Assembly: GCA_902749685.1 (NCBI GenBank)
Contig: CACVKW010000802.1
Location: forward strand, 1-48,335
Reading direction: 5' to 3'
Origin: Olavius sp. associated proteobacterium Delta 1
Lineage (GTDB): Bacteria > Desulfobacterota > Desulfobacteria > Desulfobacterales > JAFDCJ01
Length of the DNA: 48,335 nt
Below, one piece after another: positions 23,833-31,485 of this stretch; position 1 is the stretch's first letter; every line of letters starts with the position of its first letter. The position numbers and the translations under genes were made by a program. The notes below the pieces were generated by a model that saw only the letters and a program-made list of their open reading frames with translations, searched no databases and was not told where the DNA came from.

Positions 23833-26108
23833 CAGGTATCGTCCGCAACGGGAAATTTCATGATAAAGCTGGTACCTTCATTTTTTTTAGAAAATGCTTT
23901 AAGGCTTCCTTTGCATTCCTGTATAATGCCGTAGCTGATAGATAGTCCCAGGCCGGTGCCCTGACCGACTTTTTTGGTCGTAAAAAAGGGTTCGAAAATG
24001 CGGTCGATTATCGCATCTGAAATACCCGGTCCGGTATCTTTTATCGCAACTACAATTTCGTTGCCGATGGATTCGGTTTTAAAGGTAATTTTCTTTTCAC
24101 CTTCAGGGCGGTCCTGGGACTGCCATTTTTCATCGACGGCATCCCGGGCATTTATCAAAAGGTTTATAAATACCTGTTCCAGCCGGTCGGGGTCAGCCAT
24201 TATCGGGGGAAGGTGTTCCTCGAGATCCCATTCGATGTCAATTCCCCTCACCTTGAGCTGCTGTCCCAAAATTTCCATGGCCTTTTGCAGGGTTTCGTTC
24301 ACCTGAACCTTTTGCAGCGTTATATCCGACTTGCGGCCGAACTGGCGCATGTGATTGATGATTTTTGCAGCCCGGTCGACATAGGAGTCAATTTCAGTTG
24401 ACATGGTTAGAAAAATTTCATCTTCGATTTTCTCTTTTTTCTTAATTTTTTTCATAAAAAAGCGACTGGCGGTTTTTATGACGGACAACGGTTGATTGAG
24501 CTCATGGGCAACACCGGTGGCCATTTCTCCCAAAGTTGCCATTTTACTGGCCTGGATTAATTGCTGTTCGGTTTCGAGCCGTTTGGTAATATCGCTGGTC
24601 GTCACCAGAAGCACCCGGCCCCCCGGGTATTCGGAGGGAGATATCCGCAGATTTACAAACAGGGTCTGCCCCGTTTTGTTGATGTGTTGGGCCCGATTAA
24701 TAACCGTCGAAGTCTTAAGCAATGAAGCAACCCGCTCGCCATCTTTTTTTTTGAAAAAATTCAGAAAAGAACTTCTGATAATCTCTTCTTTATCAAAGCC
24801 GTAAACGGCTTTGACACTATGGTTGCAATCCAGGATCTCAAGTGTATTCATGTCCAGCACAAAAACAGGATTCGGGATATTGTCGAATATGGCATAATAC
24901 TTTTTCTCGGATTTTTTCAACTCTTCTTCCAGCAGTTTTCGCTGGGTAACATCGACACTCATCTCCATGGCGGCCACGATTTCGCCTTGCTCATTTTTGA
25001 TGGGAGAGGTTCTGACAATCCAATGGGTGGGCGTGCCGTCTTTACCAACGCCTCTCTCTTCGCTGAAATGCGGCAGGCCGTCTTCAAAGGTTTCTTCCAC
25101 CGGACAAATTTCACACTTCAGCTCACGGCCTTTATAAGCGTGATAACAGTAGTCGCCCGGCTTGGGATTGAATTTTTCATAAAAATCCCGATTGTACCGC
25201 ATCAGTTTATAGTTTCGATCCTGCACCGTGATTATACAGGGAACAAGCTCGAATAGACTCTGGTATTCATCGCGCTGCTTGTTGAGTTCCTCCTGTTTTT
25301 CACTGATATTTTCACCCATCTTGCTAATTGCCGATGTCAGCCGGCCGATTTCGTCATCTTGATCTATGCTAAAATTAGACGAATAGTGTCCGTTGGCGAT
25401 TAAATCAGTTTCCGCGATCATTTTATTTATGGGGCGCTTAACAAATCGATGAAGAAAAAAGAAAATAATACCGGCGGTGATTGAAAATACAGAGAGCCCA
25501 AAGGCCAGCATCAGTTTTTGAAAATGCGCCAATTCTTTATCGATTTCGGTCAGTGATACCAGCACATCCAGAGCCCCTAATACTTTTTTGCCCGGCGGGT
25601 GAACATGGCACATATTGGATGAGCAGCCCGGTTCGCTGTAGATCGGACTGATTATTGCCAGCTTCCGATGCCCGTCCGGGGAAAAAAAGATACGGGTCCG
25701 TTGCGGCAAACTGAGATGTGTTTGCGGTGGATCCGACTGGTGACAGTTGTTGCATGCCTCGGCCTTTATATTGGTTGCCTGATCAACTTCCGAATTAATA
25801 TTCGAATATTTGATCTGGGCCTCTTTATTGTAAATGCGCAGACTTTCCAGTTTCCGTTCGCTTGCAAATTTTTTAATGATCGACGTAATATCATCTCTTA
25901 AGTTGTGCATCATCGCATAGTGAGTACCGAGCTTTATCGTGTTTGCCAAGCTGTCGGCATCGGAAATGATACTGTCCATTACCTTTTTCTTCTGATAGTT
26001 GATACTGAAATAGGCCCAGCCGGACAGGCAGATCAGCAACACCAGTCCTACCAGGACGATGAGTTTGGCAACGAGGCTTTTTTGAAATTTTTTAATTAAT
26101 TTCAGCAT
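23832..26108 (-). CDS. membrane histidine kinase with periplasmic c-type haem sensor
   Basis: A 758-residue sensor kinase. Helix 1 (about 14-36), periplasmic domain (37-195) with a CNNCH haem motif (Cys119, Cys122, His123) and a second motif of the CX4CH type (Cys162, Cys167, His168), helix 2 (about 198-220), HAMP (222-275), PAS (about 285-392) with Cys321 and CEIC (332-335), PAS (about 402-510), phosphorylation helix with His535 in VAHELNQP, and a full catalytic domain (DTGPGI, GTGLGLSI). Family knowledge: such haem-attached periplasmic domains sense redox state, NO or oxygen. It is co-transcribed with a lone receiver upstream and a receiver-kinase downstream, probably a multistep relay. Confidence 0.9.
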   Translation of the reverse strand: MLKLIKKFQKSLVAKLIVLVGLVLLICLSGWAYFSINYQKKKVMDSIISDADSLANTIKLGTHYAMMHNLRDDITSIIKKFASERKLESLRIYNKEAQIKYSNINSEVDQATNIKAEACNNCHQSDPPQTHLSLPQRTRIFFSPDGHRKLAIISPIYSEPGCSSNMCHVHPPGKKVLGALDVLVSLTEIDKELAHFQKLMLAFGLSVFSITAGIIFFFLHRFVKRPINKMIAETDLIANGHYSSNFSIDQDDEIGRLTSAISKMGENISEKQEELNKQRDEYQSLFELVPCIITVQDRNYKLMRYNRDFYEKFNPKPGDYCYHAYKGRELKCEICPVEETFEDGLPHFSEERGVGKDGTPTHWIVRTSPIKNEQGEIVAAMEMSVDVTQRKLLEEELKKSEKKYYAIFDNIPNPVFVLDMNTLEILDCNHSVKAVYGFDKEEIIRSSFLNFFKKKDGERVASLLKTSTVINRAQHINKTGQTLFVNLRISPSEYPGGRVLLVTTSDITKRLETEQQLIQASKMATLGEMATGVAHELNQPLSVIKTASRFFMKKIKKKEKIEDEIFLTMSTEIDSYVDRAAKIINHMRQFGRKSDITLQKVQVNETLQKAMEILGQQLKVRGIDIEWDLEEHLPPIMADPDRLEQVFINLLINARDAVDEKWQSQDRPEGEKKITFKTESIGNEIVVAIKDTGPGISDAIIDRIFEPFFTTKKVGQGTGLGLSISYGIIQECKGSLKAFSKKNEGTSFIMKFPVADDT

Positions 26109-26110
26109 CT

Positions 26111-26518
26111 TTACATTTCACCGGCTAAAAGCTCATCGATGAGCCTGATAAGTTCATTCGCATCCGGCGGTTTTTCCATGTACGCTTCCGGTTCGGGTAC
26201 GGTCTGGCCTTTCTGGGGAGTCAGCATTCTGATCGTATGAAAAAAAGTTTTTTTGGCAATGGCAGACAGCATGATGATCGGAATCCGGTTTAGCTTTTCA
26301 TCTGTTTTAAATTGCTGATAGGTCTGGATGCCGTCATCTATCCCGGGCATCATGACATCCAGGATTACCAGGGCCGGCGGTTCCGACCGGGCAAGGGCTA
26401 TTGCCCCCGCTCCGTCTTCGGCAGTCACCGGATTATACCCTCTGGTTTCCACGACCGTTGAGACAAAGGTTCTCATATCGGCTTCGTCATCCACCACCAA
26501 AATTTTTTTTAAATCCAT
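26111..26518 (-). CDS. single-domain response regulator
   Basis: A 135-residue receiver: acidic pocket LVVDDE, Asp54 in ILDVMMPG, Lys in YMEKPPDANE. Paralogue of the regulator at 18056-18451, sharing its unusual insertion before the last strand (PEPEAYMEKPP). No output domain. It is the first gene of the operon receiver, haem kinase, receiver-kinase, separated from the kinase by only 2 nt (ATGTAAAGATG). A TGGCACG string just before its ATG lacks a proper -12 element, so I do not call a sigma-54 promoter there. Confidence 0.85.
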   Translation of the reverse strand: MDLKKILVVDDEADMRTFVSTVVETRGYNPVTAEDGAGAIALARSEPPALVILDVMMPGIDDGIQTYQQFKTDEKLNRIPIIMLSAIAKKTFFHTIRMLTPQKGQTVPEPEAYMEKPPDANELIRLIDELLAGEM

Positions 26519-26737
26519 GATTAAAATTCCCGTGCCAGGACTAAAATCAGTTCTCTATTAAATTTATATATATCATTCTGGAATTATTTGTTTTTCCGTT
26601 CCGCCCGACATCCCCATTTTGTACCAAATTTATTAAATCTGCAAGGATAAAAGCATATAATGGGTTGTGCGATTGATTGCTGTTATTCTATTCGAAATTT
26701 TGGTAGAGTCTATAATTAAAACATGCGAGGAAAATTT

Positions 26738-27142
26738 ATGAATCGAAATACACTTGCTATCATACTATTAATTGGCTTCATTATCGGCTGCAGTTCCCTG
26801 AAAATCAAAGACCCCCTGAATGCGTTCGACAAAGCCAATCGAGCCTATCGCCAGGCCGTCAGCTGGTCGGAATATGTTGTTGCCGCTACTTTTCTGAAAA
26901 ATGAAGATGAACAGAAAGTGACAGAGCAAATTGAGCATCTGAACCAATATAAGGTGACCGCTTATGAACCCCGAACCTTGACTGTTGTAGAAGAGAATGT
27001 CCGTGTTCGCCAGGTGGTGAAAATATCTTACTTCAAAAAAGACGATCTGGTCGTCAATTCCATGGCCGATGACCAACTCTGGGAATATGACCCGGAACTA
27101 CACACCTGGCATCTTCTTACTGGTTTGCCAAAACTAAAATAA
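26738..27142 (+). CDS. small lipoprotein of unknown function
   Basis: A 134-residue lipoprotein. The start at 26738 is chosen because GCGAGGAAAATTT precedes it; another ATG at 26723 lies inside that site. Signal peptide MNRNTLAIILLIGFIIGC with lipobox IIGC, then SSLKIKDPLNAFDKANRAYR. The mature part is alpha/beta with a C-terminal block ending in DDQLWEYDPELHTWHLLTGL, reminiscent of small envelope proteins with NTF2-like folds, but I cannot name it. It is a lone gene divergent from the signalling operon. Confidence 0.75.
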   Translation: MNRNTLAIILLIGFIIGCSSLKIKDPLNAFDKANRAYRQAVSWSEYVVAATFLKNEDEQKVTEQIEHLNQYKVTAYEPRTLTVVEENVRVRQVVKISYFKKDDLVVNSMADDQLWEYDPELHTWHLLTGLPKLK

Positions 27143-27203
27143 ACCCCATGATCAATGCGATTGTTTACAAAACAACTTAGCGCTCAAGGGTCATCCCCTG
27201 TCT

Positions 27204-29066
27204 TTACTCATCAAAGTCACATCTGAGCACCAACGTTTCCCCTTCAAATATAGATTTCACATTATAAGGTAATTTTCTAAAGAGCTTGATCATGCCGCTA
27301 TTGGTTGTAAGCATATAGGCAACCAGGCTGGTAAAGCCGTTTTCACGAGCAGCCTCGACCAGTTTTTCCAGCATGACACTGGCAATTCCTTGGCCCTGCC
27401 ATTCTTTGGCGGTGGAAAATGCGACTTCGGCCACGGCACCATGTTCAAGCGCATACATACCCAGACCAATTATTTTTTCAAACCCGACCTCTCCGGTTAC
27501 GGCAACAATTGAGAGGTTTTTGATGTAGTCAACCTGGAACATGTCCTCCATATCTTCCCGATAGAAACTTCGACGTATACTGAAAAATCTGGTTTGAACA
27601 TCCTTTTCATCCATGTCGTAAAAATGTTCCTGGATCAGGCGCTCATCAACCGCCTTCGCCGGTCGAAAAGTCACCGGCTGGCCGGCATACACCCGGGTTT
27701 CCTCCATTCTGGTCGGATAGACGCCGAATAAGGATTCATTGAGTGTTCGATTACGATCAATCAAACCGGCTTCCTGAGCGTTGTGAAAGAGTTCGTCCCG
27801 AAAATCCGGATGGGCCAGGCTGATCATCGCCATGGCCCGCTCCTCAATATTTTTCCCTAAAAGGTTGGCCATGCCGAATTCACTGACCACATAAGAAACA
27901 TAACCTTTGGGTATCACGATGGAACCCCCGTCGGCTTTCGGAATTATTCTGCTGGTATTTCCATCGATGCTTCTGGCAGGAATAACAATAATGGATTTGC
28001 CGCCGGGGGCCATGGATGTTCCCAGAATGAAATCAAACATTCCGGTAACCCCGGAAAAATGATTTTGCGGCAGGGCATCCGCATACACCTGCCCACTGAG
28101 ATCCATGGTTCTGGCAAAATTGATCGCAACCATCTTATTGTTTTGTGAAATTATGGCTGGATTATTGACATAATCCGACGGTCTAAATTCAATGACGACA
28201 TTATTGTGCAGCGATTGGTATAATTCCTGACTGCCGATGGCGCCGCTGGCAATTAGTTTTCCCTCGTTTATAGTTTTATAGCGATTGGTGACCACGCCTT
28301 GTGAAACCAGCTGCATGAGGTCATCGGTTAATATTTCCGTATGAACGCCAAGATCATTTTTTTGGGCCAGTGCTTTTGCAATCGGTTGGGAAAGTTCCGC
28401 CAGGCCGAGCTGAATGGTAGCGCCGTCATCAATCAGATTAGCAGTTATGTTTGCAATCTCGGAAGCTGAATCATAGGCCGGCAAATTAAATGCACTGAGC
28501 AATTCTTCTTCCTGTTCGACAATAACATCGACATCATCCAGATGAATAAAACTGTGTCCCGGAATTCTGGGCATCATCGTGTTCACCTGAGCGACAACCA
28601 CCGCAGCGGATTGGGCGGCTGCCAGCGTGACATCCACTGAAATGCCCAGGCTCATCCAGCCATTGTCGTCCGGCGGTGAGACCTGAATTAATGCAATATG
28701 AAGCGGCAGCATTCTTTTTTTGAACAAATCGGGAACCGCGCAAAGATTTAATGGTGTGATGAAGCGTTGATTTGCCCGCAGGTTCTTAGTTTGATCGGAA
28801 CCCTGGTAGATTGACCGAACATGGAATATGTGGCCCCTGTATTCATCCGCCATCAATGATATTAAAGATCCTTCCAGGCTTAACAGACGAACAATCTCTA
28901 CATCTGAAAAGAAGTTGGCATTATCCATCAATGCATTGACTAGATGCTGGGGTTCGCCGCAGGAAGATCCGATAAAAACCCTTTGACCCGAACGGATCAT
29001 ACGAACCGCTTCATCGGCTGTGCGAAACTTTGACCTGTATTTCTCTTGAAGGGCTTTGTCTCTCAT
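27204..29066 (-). CDS. acetyl-CoA hydrolase/transferase family protein fused to GNAT domain
   Basis: A 620-residue cytosolic protein. Residues 1-440 are a class I CoA-transferase of the acetyl-CoA hydrolase/4-hydroxybutyrate CoA-transferase family: VFIGSSCGEPQHLV near the start, ISVDVTLAAAQSAAVVVAQV, ATIQLGLAELSQPIAKAL, EILTDDLMQLVSQGVVTN, and GGSIVIPKGYVSYVVSEFG. Residues about 465-615 are a GNAT acetyltransferase fold with the CoA-binding loop EWQGQGIASVMLEKLV. The pair may transfer CoA between short acids and couple it to lysine acetylation; that is inference. The catalytic Glu is probably in the GAIGSQELYQ or SEFG region. AAAGGAAATT precedes the ATG. Single gene, convergent with the lipoprotein gene. 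Confidence 0.85.
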   Translation of the reverse strand: MRDKALQEKYRSKFRTADEAVRMIRSGQRVFIGSSCGEPQHLVNALMDNANFFSDVEIVRLLSLEGSLISLMADEYRGHIFHVRSIYQGSDQTKNLRANQRFITPLNLCAVPDLFKKRMLPLHIALIQVSPPDDNGWMSLGISVDVTLAAAQSAAVVVAQVNTMMPRIPGHSFIHLDDVDVIVEQEEELLSAFNLPAYDSASEIANITANLIDDGATIQLGLAELSQPIAKALAQKNDLGVHTEILTDDLMQLVSQGVVTNRYKTINEGKLIASGAIGSQELYQSLHNNVVIEFRPSDYVNNPAIISQNNKMVAINFARTMDLSGQVYADALPQNHFSGVTGMFDFILGTSMAPGGKSIIVIPARSIDGNTSRIIPKADGGSIVIPKGYVSYVVSEFGMANLLGKNIEERAMAMISLAHPDFRDELFHNAQEAGLIDRNRTLNESLFGVYPTRMEETRVYAGQPVTFRPAKAVDERLIQEHFYDMDEKDVQTRFFSIRRSFYREDMEDMFQVDYIKNLSIVAVTGEVGFEKIIGLGMYALEHGAVAEVAFSTAKEWQGQGIASVMLEKLVEAARENGFTSLVAYMLTTNSGMIKLFRKLPYNVKSIFEGETLVLRCDFDE

Positions 29067-29264
29067 TTAAAATTTCCTTTACTACCATTATTTGCCGATA
29101 CAGAATAACAACTGATAATAAAGCAGACATGCCGGTAACTCAAGTTATCAATCATGTTAAATACTGAATCAACATTATCAAATAAAGAAAGACGGATTTC
29201 AAATAACACATGACGAACTAAATCCATTCACTTGGGGTGGCGATTAGCGTATGAGAAATTTTTC

Positions 29265-29293
29265 TTGACACGTTATTTCATCGCACCTATATT
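29265..29293 (+). promoter_or_regulatory. sigma-70-type promoter for cyclase-HupE operon
   Basis: TTGACA (29265-29270), 17-bp spacer, TATATT (29288-29293): a near-perfect housekeeping promoter. Transcription should begin near 29300, leaving a leader of about 110 nt before the cyclase ATG. The remainder of the 29067-29412 gap has no gene. Confidence 0.75.
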
Positions 29294-29412
29294 ATTTCAC
29301 CACATAGTAGTACTTTGCGTTATGTCGTAGTATCCGATTTCTCCTCTTAGCTTGACCTGAGTTTTCTGCACGCTACTTTTAATTCTAACCCTAAATTTCA
29401 GGAGGATTGACA

Positions 29413-30378
29413 ATGTTAAAGAAAGCATTTGCAATGGCCACACTGGTGCTGGTGCTGGCGTTTGCTGCCAATATTGCTTTGGCGGGCAGCTATATGGTTG
29501 ATCTCACTCACCCGATTCCGACTTTCAAGCCCATGGGCGGTGATCCCATGAAACCTGATGTGGGACAGCCCTGGAAAAACAGCCAACCCATTCCCAGCTT
29601 CGGGCAACAAACGGTTCTTTCATTTTCGCAGTTTCCGACGCCCTGGGGAACCTTCGATCTCGGTCTGCTGGTTCTGGCAGAACATCACGGCACCCACATG
29701 GATGCTCCGGCCCATTATGTCAATACACCCGAAACCATGGAAAAAGACGGTATCCCCCCGGCTAAACGGCCGACCGCAGATAAACTCAACGCCGATGATC
29801 TGGTCGGCCGGGTCGTGCTCATCGATATCAGCGGAAGGGTCCAAAGCGAGCTGGCAAAAAATGGCGGCAAACCCAGCCCCGATTTGAAAATTACCAACTT
29901 TGGTGAAAAATCGTCTAATGTGGTTACCGCGGATGATATCGCAGCAATTGCCGACCAATTGGACAATGGTGTCTGGCTGGTTATTAACAACGGCTGGTCG
30001 GATTTTTTCTTCCAGGGGGCTGATTTTGTCAAAGACCCCTATATCAATGCCTTTAATCACCCCGGAATGAGTCACGCCGCTATCGATAAATTAATCGATA
30101 TTGAAAACAAGAAAGGCATAAAAATCCAGGGTATTGTCGCAGACAATATCGGTATCGAATCCGGCGAGAGTGCCAAAGGTGTGGACGACAAATGGACCGA
30201 CTCCTGGTATGGCCATAAACGCGGCCTGCAGCGTGGCTGGAAATACGTTGAAAATGCCGCTAACCTGGGGCAGCTTGCCATGGCCAAGCCGGGCAGCTGC
30301 ACCCTGATTGTGGGCGCATTGAAACATGTGCGCGGTACCGGTGGACCCGCCCGGGTGATCGCCCTTTGTGAAAAATAA
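29413..30378 (+). CDS. secreted cyclase-family hydrolase (kynurenine formamidase-like)
   Basis: A 321-residue exported enzyme. The ATG at 29413 has AGGAGG 7 nt upstream; the TTG at 29407 is rejected for that reason. Signal peptide MLKKAFAMATLVLVLAFAAN with cleavage after IALA. The mature start SYMVDLTHPIPTF and the metal motif HGTHMDAPAHY (from residue 92) define the cyclase/KynB family, in which the His and Asp residues bind two divalent metals. VVLIDISGR and IVADNIGIESG are further family blocks. Typical KynB enzymes are about 210 residues and cytosolic, so this larger exported form probably acts on another amide or lactone. It overlaps the HupE-like gene by one base. Confidence 0.85.
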   Translation: MLKKAFAMATLVLVLAFAANIALAGSYMVDLTHPIPTFKPMGGDPMKPDVGQPWKNSQPIPSFGQQTVLSFSQFPTPWGTFDLGLLVLAEHHGTHMDAPAHYVNTPETMEKDGIPPAKRPTADKLNADDLVGRVVLIDISGRVQSELAKNGGKPSPDLKITNFGEKSSNVVTADDIAAIADQLDNGVWLVINNGWSDFFFQGADFVKDPYINAFNHPGMSHAAIDKLIDIENKKGIKIQGIVADNIGIESGESAKGVDDKWTDSWYGHKRGLQRGWKYVENAANLGQLAMAKPGSCTLIVGALKHVRGTGGPARVIALCEK

Positions 30379-31484
30379 TGAGGACAGCAGGGAAGGCTCT
30401 GGTGACTCAGCGCCACTGTTTCTGGGCTTTTTTTCTGGGGGCCTTCCTCGCTGTAATAACCTTTGATAATGTCCTGGCGCACAAAACCAGTCTAACCGCT
30501 GCGCAAATCTCCGTCTCCGGTAGAGAAGCAGTTGTCGAGCTAAAAGTATCCGCCCATGATCTGGCCGTTGCGCTGGGAATCCAGACCGACCTGATAACTC
30601 CGGTGCCCCGGGCGGCCTTCGAAGAGCGCTTAGAGCCGCTTAATCGTTACCTGGGGGAGCGGCTTTCAATTCTGGCGCAAAATTCGCCCTGTCCACCCCA
30701 ACCGCCTGCCGTCGATTTTTCCCTTCTGCCAGAAAATCTGCTCCTTTTGCTGGTTTACGATTGCCCCGCAAGGATCGAACAGCTAAAGGTCAATTATCTT
30801 TTATTCTTCGATATCGATCTGACTCACCGCAGCCTGGGACGGCTCATCTTACCCGGTGGCGAAGAGCAATTTCTCTTCGACCGCTCGCTCACGGGCTTTG
30901 AACTGGAGGTAATCCAACCGCCGAACCGATCCTGGACCGAACAATTTCGCCGCGTTTTTGTTCTCGGGGTTGAGCACATTCTTATGGGTTACGACCACAT
31001 TCTCTTTTTACTTGCCCTGCTGGTTGTCGCGAAGCAATTCTGGCAAATGGTTAAGGTTGCCTCGGCCTTCACGGTGGCTCACAGCATCACGCTGGCCCTG
31101 GCATGGTACGGAATTGTCGATCTGCCTTCACGCCTAGTTGAGGGTGCAATCGCTTTAAGCATTGCCATTGTGGCCATCGAAAACATTGTCAGACAGCGCT
31201 TCGGCCATCGCTGGGTTCTGGCAGGTATTTTCGGTCTGATCCACGGACTGGGCTTTTACAGTGTCTTGCGCGACCTCGGCCTGGGACAAAACGACATGGC
31301 ACTCAATTTGCTGGCATTCAACCTGGGGGTGGAAGCCGGTCAACTTGTTATCATCGTCCTTTTTTTCGTGCCAATCATCTGGTGGAGTCGACAACACTGG
31401 TACCGGCCATCGACACGTGCCTGTTCGGTCGCGATTTTGCTGGTGGCTTCATGGTGGGTCATCGAGCGGGTATTTCTGAGATAG
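30378..31484 (+). CDS. HupE/UreJ-family (type 2) membrane protein
   Basis: A 368-residue membrane protein. The ATG shares its A with the cyclase stop (TAATG). After a signal sequence (FWAFFLGAFLAVITF) comes a periplasmic beta-rich domain of about 150 residues, then six or so helices beginning with FVLGVEHILMGYDHILFLLA. His-rich motifs GVEHILMGYDH, FTVAHSITLALA and GLIHGLGF are the family hallmark and suggest metal (Ni, Co or Cu) handling. HupE proper is a nickel permease; the type 2 group is uncharacterised. Coupling to an exported metal-dependent cyclase suggests supply of metal to that enzyme, but this is inference. The gene ends 1 nt before the convergent HEAT protein gene. Confidence 0.85.
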   Translation: MRTAGKALVTQRHCFWAFFLGAFLAVITFDNVLAHKTSLTAAQISVSGREAVVELKVSAHDLAVALGIQTDLITPVPRAAFEERLEPLNRYLGERLSILAQNSPCPPQPPAVDFSLLPENLLLLLVYDCPARIEQLKVNYLLFFDIDLTHRSLGRLILPGGEEQFLFDRSLTGFELEVIQPPNRSWTEQFRRVFVLGVEHILMGYDHILFLLALLVVAKQFWQMVKVASAFTVAHSITLALAWYGIVDLPSRLVEGAIALSIAIVAIENIVRQRFGHRWVLAGIFGLIHGLGFYSVLRDLGLGQNDMALNLLAFNLGVEAGQLVIIVLFFVPIIWWSRQHWYRPSTRACSVAILLVASWWVIERVFLR

Positions 31485-31485
31485 T

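Noticed and set aside
26519..26536. TGGCACG string before the receiver gene at 26518
   Set aside because: The -12 half reads TTTT rather than TTGC, and it lies too close to the start codon.
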